Positions 7,078-13,767 of a DNA stretch of 13,771 nt are shown here, piece after piece. The position numbers were made by a program, and so were the translations under genes. Numbering within the stretch: position 1 is the first letter of the stretch; each line of letters starts with the position of its first letter. Under the pieces are notes generated by a model. The model made no database searches, was not told the DNA's origin, and was given only the letters and a program-made list of their open reading frames with translations. The stretch is from Deltaproteobacteria bacterium UBA2385 (GTDB lineage Bacteria > Myxococcota_A > UBA796 > UBA2385). The DNA lies in NCBI GenBank assembly GCA_002343455.1, contig DDSR01000138.1, positions 1 to 13,771 of the forward strand, given 5' to 3'.

Positions 7078-8573
7078 CGTTCGGGCGACGGAGGGGATGG
7101 AGGAGGTCTCTGCCCGCGTCGCCGGCGGACCAGCAACCCGAGCGCTCCGAGGAGCGCACCCAGGCCGGGCGCCCCCCCCGCCGAGCAGCGGCAACCCTCG
7201 CCCTCCTTCTGCCGCTCGCCGACGCCTCCCTCCCCTTCGGGAGCGCCCCCGTCCCCCTCGCCGGCGCCTCCTCCCCCATCCCCGCTCGTCTCCGACGTGC
7301 CGGTGTCCACCGGAGCGTCGGGGTCGACGCAGGATGCCGTGCCACCACTCTCGACACAGGAGGTGCCCTGTGGACATGCCCCGCTGCTGGCGATGGCGCC
7401 CTCGGCGCACACGGTCAGCCAGCCCTCCACCGTGCAGAATCCGCTGTTGGGGCCGGCCTCGCAGGCCGGGTCCATACAGCTGCTGCCCGCGGCATCCGTC
7501 CCGCAGACGAGGCCGAACACGCCGCAGTCGCCCTCGCCGTAGACCCCGTCGGTGCAGGCGGCCACCCGGGTCGCGTCCAGGCAGCTGGCGGCCGTTCCGT
7601 CGCCGCCCGGGCAGCGCGGATCGACACAGAAGGCCCAGGACCCGTCCTCCTGGCAGGTCGTCCCGAAGTAGGCACAGTCGCCTTCGTTCACCAGCACGCC
7701 GCCGTTGCAGGTGTGCAGTTGGCTGCCCTCACACCAGGCGCCTTGCACCAGCCGGCACTGAGAAGAAGGCGCGGCGACCGAGATCACCCCGAAGTGGTTG
7801 GCCGTGCTGCGCTGGCTGCCGTCGGAGGGCTGATTGCGCACGGCACCGTCGATCCAGATGGTCGAGCTGCCTCCTCCGTCCAACATCGCCGCGTTCCAGC
7901 AGCCCAGGCCCTCCAGCAGGTCGCGGGTCTCTTCGCAGGTCATCCCGCTGGCGGACGAGCGCCGACCGTCGATCTGTACCAGCCAGAGGGTCTCGCCATC
8001 GGCGCTGGTACAGGCCGCCGATCGCGGGTGTCGGCAGACATCCCCGCTGCACCCGTCATAACACCCCGAGCTCCGTACTCCCTCCTCGATCAGCACCAGG
8101 CCGTTGGCGCCGACGGCGTTGTAGTAGCGGTAGGGCGAGATCGTCGGCGAGCCGAACCACCAGGCCTCGGACAGCGGGGGCAGCGCGTCGATCGTGCAGG
8201 TGTTGAAGACATCGCAGGCCAGGTAGCCCCAGGTCCCCCCGATGCTGGCGTCGTCGTAGTGTGAGCGCCAGAGCCATCCATTGCCGATGGCCAGCCCGAC
8301 GGGCGTCCCCGAAGCCGACCAGTCGCCGTTGATGGCCACGATGGCGCCCACATTGCTGGCGAAGGTGGAGGTGGTCACCGCCCGCTCACTGCCGCTGGCG
8401 TCCATCGAGGCGCGCAGGCCGATCGTCTCGCGGCTCAGATCCACCCTGACGGCGTGAACGTCCTGCGGGGTCGAGCCGCTGTCCACGCGGTGCAACCAGT
8501 CGATGCCCGGGGCCACGTTGGTCCAGGTGTCGGCGGCGGAGACGGGGGCGGGGAGGAGGAGGAGGAGGAGCAT
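7074..8573 (-). CDS. Secreted phosphodiester glycosidase (NAGPA family) with MYXO-CTERM anchor
   Basis: This 499-residue protein has a short Leu-rich signal peptide (1-13, cleavage probably near VSA-AD) followed by a phosphodiester glycosidase domain (about 35-267). INGDW (81-85) and LDGGGSSTIWIDG (231-243) are the family hallmarks; the human uncovering enzyme NAGPA and bacterial exopolysaccharide proteins share this fold. Three Cys-rich repeats of about 50 residues follow (273-415), with CVDP or CMDP near each end. Then come a Gly/Glu/Ser-rich stalk (420-458) and a MYXO-CTERM-type tail: Cys461-Arg-Cys463, hydrophobic span 466-482, RRRR 483-486. Myxosortase-type processing and outer-surface display are inferred. 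A TAG stop 15 nt upstream in frame excludes a longer N-terminus; AGGA stands 4 nt before ATG. It overlaps the flippase gene by 4 bp. Confidence 0.88.
   Translation of the reverse strand: MLLLLLLPAPVSAADTWTNVAPGIDWLHRVDSGSTPQDVHAVRVDLSRETIGLRASMDASGSERAVTTSTFASNVGAIVAINGDWSASGTPVGLAIGNGWLWRSHYDDASIGGTWGYLACDVFNTCTIDALPPLSEAWWFGSPTISPYRYYNAVGANGLVLIEEGVRSSGCYDGCSGDVCRHPRSAACTSADGETLWLVQIDGRRSSASGMTCEETRDLLEGLGCWNAAMLDGGGSSTIWIDGAVRNQPSDGSQRSTANHFGVISVAAPSSQCRLVQGAWCEGSQLHTCNGGVLVNEGDCAYFGTTCQEDGSWAFCVDPRCPGGDGTAASCLDATRVAACTDGVYGEGDCGVFGLVCGTDAAGSSCMDPACEAGPNSGFCTVEGWLTVCAEGAIASSGACPQGTSCVESGGTASCVDPDAPVDTGTSETSGDGGGGAGEGDGGAPEGEGGVGERQKEGEGCRCSAGGAPGLGALLGALGLLVRRRRGQRPPPSPPSPER
8552..8570. 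repeat. (GGA)n trinucleotide tract coding for the signal-peptide leucines
   Basis: Six and a third GGA units lie immediately inside the start codon of the minus-strand glycosidase. They are read as CTC codons and encode the Leu run of the signal peptide. Slippage would change the hydrophobic core length without shifting the frame. Confidence 0.8.
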
Positions 8574-8677
8574 GAGGTCCTGGGGCGTCTATCGCGGAGT
8601 CCGTCACAGGCGCGGCCCGGTGAACCCTTGCTCCACCCTGCGTCGATACCATAGGGTCCCTCGAAGAGGAGCCCCCG

Positions 8678-9892
8678 ATGAGCAAGAGCCCCCTGGCCCA
8701 AGCCTGCTACGACCTCGCCCTCGCCCGCGTCCGCGCCCTGCTGGCCAAGGGCCACCCGCCGGACGGCTCCAAGGAGGAGCGCTTCCGCGGCCAGGCCCAC
8801 GGCTGCATCGACGGTGCGCCCTACTACACGCCGCTGGGCGAGGCCGCCCGCAGCACGGTGGGGCCGGTGGCAGATCAGCTCGCCGTGATCAAGGCCCTCC
8901 TGGCCGCGGGCGCCCCGGTGGACGAGCGTGACTACTGCTCGGACACGCCGCTGCTGCTGGCCGCCGGCAGCGGTCGGCCCGAGGTGGTCGCGGCCCTGCA
9001 TGCAGCCGGGGCGGACCTGGCGGCCGTGGGTGGCCATGGCAACGCCGTCGCGCGGTTGCTGCGGCTGAACACCCCCGACGAGCCCGGCGATCCCAAGGTC
9101 CAGGCTCTGCGCCTGCTGCTGCGCCTGGGGGTCGACCCGAAGGGCGGCTTCACGGGCGAGCACGGCCTGTTGGACTTCGTCGAGGACCCCTGCGAGGACC
9201 TCGCCGGGCGCTCCCGGGAGGACAAGCTGCGGGCGCGTGCCCTGCTGGAGCTGATGGAGGTGCTGGGCGAGGCCGCCCCGGGCTGGGCCGAGCTGCAGGC
9301 CTGGCTGGAGCGGGCGAGGGCGGCCAACCTCAGGGGCGACGCCGCCGCCCGCAAGCTCGTCGAGCGCCTGGAGAAGCTGCGCGACCAGGTCGGCGGCACG
9401 TCCTTCGAGAAGGCCTTCCGCAAGCAGGTGGGGGGCACCGCCTTGGGCCGCTACGACGAGCTGCGCGCCTTGACCCGGGTGGTGCTCTGCGCCCCCTCGG
9501 TGGTGGCGCACGAGAGCTGGCCCTCCCTGGTGCGCCAGGTTTTGGAGCTGACCGTCAGCTACGGCGATCTGACCGAGGAGGCCTACGGCGAGCGCCTGGA
9601 CGTCGCCGACATCGAGGACGACGAGGGCGGCGTGCTCGACATGATCGCCGACGAGCGCCTGAGCACGGTGGAGCACTGCCTGCGCGCCTGCGCATGCCCC
9701 GCGGCGCTGGAGCGGCCCGACCTGGCGGCCCTGGTGGAGGAGATCGCCCGCACCAAGCGGGCGCGGCTGGGCCAGCTGTCCTTCGGCGACGAGGAGGCGC
9801 GGGCGCTGATCGAGGCGCTGGATCGTGTCGGACATGCCGATCGGCTGCCCATCCAGATGCGGCTGCGCGAGGCCTTCCCCTTCGCCGGTTGA
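8678..9892 (+). CDS. Ankyrin-repeat protein
   Basis: This 404-residue protein appears cytoplasmic, with no signal peptide or membrane span. The N-terminal third contains ankyrin-like helices: TPLGEA (51-56), VIKALLAAGAPVDERD, then a clear repeat DTPLLLAAGSGRPEVVAALH followed by AAGADLAA, and a weaker one ending LRLGVDPKGG (near 147-156). Such repeats mediate protein contacts; the partner is unknown. The remaining 240 residues are charged and helical, rich in Glu/Arg/Leu, with no domain I recognise. AGAGGAG (8665-8671), 6 nt before ATG, gives a strong ribosome site. It is monocistronic, divergent from the glycosidase gene and convergent with the exonuclease gene (24 bp between stops). Residues 25-56 have a degenerate paralogue at 10770-10865. 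Confidence 0.75.
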   Translation: MSKSPLAQACYDLALARVRALLAKGHPPDGSKEERFRGQAHGCIDGAPYYTPLGEAARSTVGPVADQLAVIKALLAAGAPVDERDYCSDTPLLLAAGSGRPEVVAALHAAGADLAAVGGHGNAVARLLRLNTPDEPGDPKVQALRLLLRLGVDPKGGFTGEHGLLDFVEDPCEDLAGRSREDKLRARALLELMEVLGEAAPGWAELQAWLERARAANLRGDAAARKLVERLEKLRDQVGGTSFEKAFRKQVGGTALGRYDELRALTRVVLCAPSVVAHESWPSLVRQVLELTVSYGDLTEEAYGERLDVADIEDDEGGVLDMIADERLSTVEHCLRACACPAALERPDLAALVEEIARTKRARLGQLSFGDEEARALIEALDRVGHADRLPIQMRLREAFPFAG

Positions 9893-9916
9893 AGTCGGGC
9901 CTCCGCGGGCCAGCTA

Positions 9917-10702
9917 CTACCCGGCCCGATCCGCCCCCGCCGCGATGACAATCCGCGCGCAGGCCTCGGCGTCGGATGCGGGATCGTGATGCCGAAGCGG
10001 GATCTTGAGGTGGCGACACACATCCGGCAGCTTCGTCGGATGCAGCGACCATGCCTGGCGCGCGACCTTGACCGTGTCCACGAACGGCAAGGTGGGCGAA
10101 CGCAGCCCGTGCTGGGTGCAGCAGGCGTTGAGCACGGAGCGATCGAAGGGCGCGTTGTGCGCGGCCAGGAAGCTGGCGCCTTCCAGGACGGGGGCCAGCG
10201 TCGGCCAGAGCTCACCGAAGCAAGGCTGGTGGGCCACCTGGGCCCAGGAGATCCCGTGGATGTGGGTGAACTGGAAGGCCTGTCGGGGCGGCCGGATGTA
10301 GCGCACAGTCCGGTCGACGATGGCGCCGGCCTCGACCCGCACCATGGCCACGGCGCAGGCGCTGTCGCGGCCATGGTCGGCGGTCTCGAAGTCGATGGCG
10401 ACGAAGGTCCGGCGGCCTGGAGTCGGAGGGTGGGCGGCGGGGGTGGGCGGGCTCTGTTCGAGCAGGCGGCCGATCAGCTCGGCCTTGCGACCCGTGGTGG
10501 AGAGCCGGCGGCGAACACAGAGCTGCTGGAGCTCGGGGACCGTGAGGAGGAGGAGCACCTGCTGAGGAGGCCGGCGGTGTGCCAGGAAGGCAGCGGCGAG
10601 GGTCTCGCTTCGGCGGTCGGAGACCGGCAGGCCGAGCTGCTCGACCAGCGCTCGGAGGCGGACCCGGCCGATGACATCGATGATGGCCGGGTTGAGTTCC
10701 AT
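9917..10702 (-). CDS. SAP-like domain plus DEDDh 3'-5' exonuclease
   Basis: This 261-residue protein has two helical modules at its N-terminus. The second (53-83, with LSTTGRKAELIGRLLEQ) is a SAP-like nucleic-acid-binding motif; the first (about 5-42) is similar but weaker. After a Pro-rich linker comes an exonuclease of the DNA polymerase III epsilon type. Exo I is VAIDFETAD (Asp104, Glu106), Exo II is AHNAPFD (Asp177), and Exo III has His239 and Asp244 with the H-x4-D spacing of the DEDDh subclass. FTHIHGI (145-151) is also typical. All four metal ligands and the His are present, so the enzyme should be active on DNA or RNA 3' ends. It lacks the rest of DnaQ context and is probably a repair or RNA-processing enzyme. 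No good Shine-Dalgarno precedes ATG 10702. Confidence 0.88.
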   Translation of the reverse strand: MELNPAIIDVIGRVRLRALVEQLGLPVSDRRSETLAAAFLAHRRPPQQVLLLLTVPELQQLCVRRRLSTTGRKAELIGRLLEQSPPTPAAHPPTPGRRTFVAIDFETADHGRDSACAVAMVRVEAGAIVDRTVRYIRPPRQAFQFTHIHGISWAQVAHQPCFGELWPTLAPVLEGASFLAAHNAPFDRSVLNACCTQHGLRSPTLPFVDTVKVARQAWSLHPTKLPDVCRHLKIPLRHHDPASDAEACARIVIAAGADRAG

Positions 10703-10769
10703 CCCCGCGTGTATCGCCGCCCCATGGCGGCGGCAATCCAGCAGGGGAGCTGGTCCCCAGCGACGGCTT

Positions 10770-10916
10770 GATCACCCGCCGGAAGACTCCACGGAGGAGC
10801 GCTTCCGCCGCCTGGCCCAAGCCTGCTACAACGGGGCGCCCTACGCCACGCCCCTGGGCGAGGCCTTCCCGTTCGCGTTCGGCTTCGGGGGAGGGCGGGC
10901 GCTCGCGATCAGCTGA
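10770..10916 (+). pseudogene. Relic paralogue of the ankyrin gene N-terminal region
   Basis: The + frame at 10770-10865 aligns with residues 25-56 of the ankyrin protein at 8678-9892, with 21 of 32 residues identical, including EERFR, GAPY and TPLGEA. It then continues FPFA and reaches a stop at 10914-10916. The FPFA follows GAGGCC exactly as the extreme C-terminus of the ankyrin gene does (REAFPFAG). This could mean an internal deletion between GCGAGGCC repeats, or simple divergence, since GFGGGRALAI can also be aligned with GPVADQLAVI. It has no plausible start or ribosome site, and no homologous body follows. Its end runs into the oxidase subunit IV gene on the other strand. It fills most of the 206-bp gap here, where nothing else was recognised. 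Confidence 0.6.
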
Positions 10917-11151
10917 TCGTGAGCAGCGCCGCGCCGCCCGCGATGGCCAGCACCAGCAGGGCGGCCAGCAGACCCCAGATCGGCCAGGCCTTGTCGAGCT
11001 CCAGGAAGGCGATCCCGACGACGAGGCACTTGAGGACGGCGATGGCGGCCAGGAGCAGCGGCGAGGCCATGCTCTCGACCAGCCAGGCGGTCAGGCCGGT
11101 GAGCAGGATGAGTGCCGCCAGGGCGAGCAGGGCGAGGCGAACGCGGGTCAT
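10909..11151 (-). CDS. Cytochrome c oxidase subunit IV-like / NorF-like membrane protein
   Basis: This 80-residue protein has three hydrophobic helices (about 5-25, 30-50, 57-77). LKCLVVGIAFLELDKAWPIW (40-59) matches the signature of the prokaryotic subunit IV (COX4_pro) family, where a helix ending in F-M/L-E-L-x-x-A is followed by a Pro/Trp turn. NorF and CoxD-type subunits are small accessory proteins of heme-copper oxidases or nitric oxide reductases. The start ATG (11151-11149) overlaps the stop of the subunit III gene as ATGA, so the two are translationally coupled. Which oxidase it serves cannot be told, since no catalytic subunit is in the window. Confidence 0.8.
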   Translation of the reverse strand: MTRVRLALLALAALILLTGLTAWLVESMASPLLLAAIAVLKCLVVGIAFLELDKAWPIWGLLAALLVLAIAGGAALLTIS

Positions 11152-11747
11152 GGGTGCATCAGGTAGACGATGGGAAACAGCAGCAGCCAGATGACATCGA
11201 CGAGGTGCCAATAGGCGGCGACCGCGGCGACGCCCAGGGTGGGGCCGGGGCCGCCCCTGGCGAGCCGCCAGGCGACCCAGGCCAGCAGCACGACGCCCAG
11301 GACGACGTGCAGCAGGTGGAGGCCGGTCAGGAACAGGTACGAGAACCAGAACGCGCTGGTCGACAGCCCGACCTCGGCCAGGTCCGGGCTGGCGTACTCG
11401 GCGAGCTTGTTGACGCTGAAGGCGAGGCCGCAGGCCGCCGCGGCCAGGAAGGCCACGATGGTGCGTCGGGTCTGCCCCTGCTCTTCGGCCAGCACGGCAA
11501 GGTAGGCGAGGCCGCTTCCCAGCAGCAGCAGGACGGTCCCGACCAGGCCGGATCGCACGTGCAGCAGCGCTTGCCCGGCGGCGTGGCCCTCGGGGTCGGA
11601 CCGCCAGCCCCAGGCGTGGCCCAGCAGGAAGAGCCCGAAGGTGAGGACCTCGACCGACATGAAGACCCAGACGGCGGTCCCACCGGTGAGCGGGGACCAG
11701 CCTGGGGTCGGACTCGGCGCGGGGGTGCTTGAAGTCAATAGACTCAT
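11148..11747 (-). CDS. Cytochrome c oxidase subunit III family protein, NorE-like
   Basis: This 199-residue protein has five predicted helices (22-43, 64-86, 96-112, 133-160, 172-196), the short form typical of NorE and of some CoxC proteins; mitochondrial-type subunit III has seven. Family marks are Glu33 in the first helix (FMSVEVLTFG), NKLAEY (113-118), GLHLLHVVLG (142-151) and YWHLVDVIW (179-187). Subunit III has no redox centre; it supports proton uptake or complex stability, and NorE assists nitric oxide respiration. ATG 11747 was chosen; a TTG at 11789 would add 14 residues with no hydrophobic or conserved content. GAGGTGG lies rather far upstream. It is first of a two-gene operon with the subunit IV gene and divergent from the sulfotransferase gene. 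Confidence 0.85.
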   Translation of the reverse strand: MSLLTSSTPAPSPTPGWSPLTGGTAVWVFMSVEVLTFGLFLLGHAWGWRSDPEGHAAGQALLHVRSGLVGTVLLLLGSGLAYLAVLAEEQGQTRRTIVAFLAAAACGLAFSVNKLAEYASPDLAEVGLSTSAFWFSYLFLTGLHLLHVVLGVVLLAWVAWRLARGGPGPTLGVAAVAAYWHLVDVIWLLLFPIVYLMHP

Positions 11748-11821
11748 TGGTCTGTTGATACCACCTCTGCCGTGTCCTGTCCAGTGCAATCCCTACCCGG
11801 CCGCTGCGATAGGGGCCGACC

Positions 11822-12730
11822 ATGCCTCGCCCGCAATTCTTCCTCCTCGGTGCCCCCAAGTGCGGCACCACCGCCATGTACCAGTGGCTGGCCGCCCACC
11901 CGGGCCTCTTCCTGCCCGCCAAGGAGCTGCACCACTGGGGCTCGGACCTGCACCACCGCAGCCCGCGCCTCTCCGCGGAGGCCTACGAGGCCCTCTTCGA
12001 GCCGGCCGGCGCGCGCCTCCCTGGCGAGGCGGCGGTCTGGTACCTGATGAGCGAGGCGGCCCCGGGAGAGCTCCGCGCGTACTCCCCAGAAGCCCGACTG
12101 GTGGCCATGATCCGGCACCCCGTCGAGCTGATCGAGAGCCTGCACAGCCAGCTGCTCTACTCGGGGGAGGAGGACCTGAAGGACCTGGGCCAGGCGCTGG
12201 AGGCCGAGCCCGATCGCCGGGCCGGGCGGCGCATCCCGGCCAGCACCCACCGCGGGCTGGAGGCCCCGCCCGACGAGGCCCTGCACTACCGGCGCGTGGT
12301 GGACTTCGCTCCCCAGATCCGTCGCTGGCGAGAGGCCTTCGGCGCCGAGGGGCTGCTGGTCGTGCTGCACGAGGAGATGAAGGCCGATCCGCTGGCGACC
12401 TTCGCCCGAATCGTCGACTTCATCGGCGGCCCGCCCGGCTTCCAGCCCGAGGCCAAGGTCGTCAACCCGAACAAGACCGCCCGCAGCCAGGGCGCGCAGC
12501 GGCTGATCCAGGGCCTGCGTTGGGGCCCCTGGAACCGGCTGGTGCCCGGCGGGCGCCTGCGCACGGCGGCGAGGAGGGGCTTCGAGCGCCTGCAGTCGAT
12601 GAACACCCGGACCGAGCGCCGGCCGCCGATGGACCACGCGCTCCGTGCGCGGCTGCTGGCCGAGCTGCGCCCGGGGGTCGAGGCGCTGGAGGAGGAGCTG
12701 GGGCGCGGGTTGCCGGCCTGGAAGACCTGA
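11822..12730 (+). CDS. PAPS-dependent sulfotransferase family protein
   Basis: This 302-residue cytoplasmic protein transfers sulfate from PAPS to an acceptor that cannot be read from sequence, by family often a sugar or lipid hydroxyl. The 5'-phosphosulfate loop is LLGAPKCGTTAMYQWL (8-23), with Lys13 and the Thr pair. KELHHWG (34-40) fits the usual strand carrying the K-E dyad. The 3'-phosphate motif RHPVELIES (98-106) has Arg98 and Ser106 at the standard spacing. Length matches the heparan-type (Sulfotransfer_1/3) family. The C-terminal 70 residues are Arg-rich helices. There is no signal or membrane anchor. AGGGG (11811-11815) stands 6 nt before ATG. It is monocistronic, convergent with the cupin gene and divergent from the oxidase subunit III gene. 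Confidence 0.85.
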   Translation: MPRPQFFLLGAPKCGTTAMYQWLAAHPGLFLPAKELHHWGSDLHHRSPRLSAEAYEALFEPAGARLPGEAAVWYLMSEAAPGELRAYSPEARLVAMIRHPVELIESLHSQLLYSGEEDLKDLGQALEAEPDRRAGRRIPASTHRGLEAPPDEALHYRRVVDFAPQIRRWREAFGAEGLLVVLHEEMKADPLATFARIVDFIGGPPGFQPEAKVVNPNKTARSQGAQRLIQGLRWGPWNRLVPGGRLRTAARRGFERLQSMNTRTERRPPMDHALRARLLAELRPGVEALEEELGRGLPAWKT

Positions 12731-12732
12731 GC

Positions 12733-12801
12733 GGGTGCCGCTCGTTGATGGGCAGCTCGACCGGCGGTGCTCGAGGTCCAAAGAGACGACCAGCGGCACC
12801 C
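12733..12801. terminator. Perfect 10-bp inverted repeat between convergent genes
   Basis: GGGTGCCGCT (12733-12742) and AGCGGCACCC (12792-12801) are exact inverse complements 49 nt apart. A smaller CTCGA/TCGAG stem (12756-12760, 12771-12775) lies in the loop. The whole structure fills the gap between the sulfotransferase and cupin genes, with arms just outside each stop codon. No T-run follows. It may be a terminator-like or mRNA-end-protecting structure; a protein-binding site is an alternative. Confidence 0.4.
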
Positions 12802-12804
12802 AGG

Positions 12805-13767
12805 CTATTCGCCCTCGAAGTAGCCCATCGTGCGCAGGGCGCCTCCACGGCCGAGCCCGCAGACGTAGACCCGCTCCTCCTCGGGGAAGACGGTGATGTC
12901 CCCGGGGTGGTTGGCCGCGGCGACCAGGATGGTGGCGTCCTCCGGCCCCTCGTTGCGGAGCTGGTGGGCGACGCGCTCGCCGGCCCTCCAGGCGACGATA
13001 TCGCCCGGCTGCAAGGCGGCTCGCTCCTCCTGGCCCTCGCGGAGCTGGCGCAAGGTCGGGGTGCCCGAGAGCACTAGGGCCAGCTCCTCGTCGGCGCTGT
13101 GCCAGTGCAGGGGCCCGCTGACGGCGCCGGGGGCGAGGCGGTCGAGGTTGGCGAAGACATGGGTGGCGCCGGCGGCGGCGGCGAGGCGGCGCCCGTAGAC
13201 CCCGCCGCCCAGCGCGCGCTCCTCGACCTCCGAGCGGGAGGCCACCCAGCTCGGCCGCACGGCGAGCCGCTTCAGCTCGCGCGCCGGCGAGGGCTCGTCC
13301 TCTCCCAGCTGCCCGACCTGGCCCAGGGCGCGCAGCAGGGTCTTGCCGCTGTCGGGGTAGACGGCGATCTCGTGCTCCAGCCTGCCGGTGGAGAGGGCGA
13401 GATAGCGCACCGGGGCCTCGCTGCGGTTCCAGGAGCGGTGGGCGATTCCGGTGCCGGGGGGGTAGGCGACCAGCTCGCCCGCGCTGAGCTCGTACTCCTC
13501 GCGGTCCGCCTCGCCCGGCCGCAGCTCCTGGACGGTGAGCCGGCCCTCCAGCACGAAGAAGACCTCCTCCTCGAAGAGGTGATGGTGCATCGGGCAGACC
13601 GACTGGCCCGGCGCAAGCTCGGTCAGGCAGGCCCCGAGCCGCTTGAGATCGAGGTCGCGCCCGATCTCCAGCGTCAGGCCGCCGAAGCCGTTCGGCACGA
13701 CCCGATCGCCCCAGACCGGCTCCCAGTGGGCGGAGGTGGGGCGCAGCAGGTTGGGGGGGAGGGTCAT
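12805..13767 (-). CDS. Double-cupin (bicupin) protein
   Basis: This 320-residue protein consists of two cupin beta-barrels. The first (about 44-127) has metal ligands His61/His63, Glu68 and His110 (PMHHHLFEEEVFFVLEG, then IAH). The second (about 204-287) has His221/His223, Glu227 or Glu228 and His268 (PLHWHSADEELALVLSG, then VAH). Each domain is followed by a similar strand (IAVYPDSGK and ITVFPEEERVYV), suggesting an ancient internal duplication. Both sites look intact. Bicupins include oxalate decarboxylases, dioxygenases and sugar-binding proteins; nothing here selects one. There is no signal peptide. ATG 13767 is 4 bases from the window edge, so an upstream start and operon partners cannot be excluded. 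It ends at 12805, convergent with the sulfotransferase gene. Confidence 0.82.
   Translation of the reverse strand: MTLPPNLLRPTSAHWEPVWGDRVVPNGFGGLTLEIGRDLDLKRLGACLTELAPGQSVCPMHHHLFEEEVFFVLEGRLTVQELRPGEADREEYELSAGELVAYPPGTGIAHRSWNRSEAPVRYLALSTGRLEHEIAVYPDSGKTLLRALGQVGQLGEDEPSPARELKRLAVRPSWVASRSEVEERALGGGVYGRRLAAAAGATHVFANLDRLAPGAVSGPLHWHSADEELALVLSGTPTLRQLREGQEERAALQPGDIVAWRAGERVAHQLRNEGPEDATILVAAANHPGDITVFPEEERVYVCGLGRGGALRTMGYFEGE

Noticed and set aside
5516..7357. 613-residue minus-strand frame over the flippase
   Set aside because: Arg/Pro/Gly-rich shadow of the flippase gene with no recognisable motif.
8435..9835. 466-residue minus-strand frame opposite the ankyrin gene
   Set aside because: Rich in Gln, Gly, Leu and Ala with repeated short words, typical of an antisense shadow; the plus strand has a good ribosome site and ankyrin motifs.
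9893..9916. Terminator between the ankyrin and exonuclease genes
   Set aside because: Only a 4-bp GGCC/GGCC pairing is possible and no T-run follows; too weak to call.
11641..13077. 478-residue plus-strand frame over oxidase, sulfotransferase and cupin genes
   Set aside because: It crosses three well-supported genes in a different frame and has only low-complexity content.
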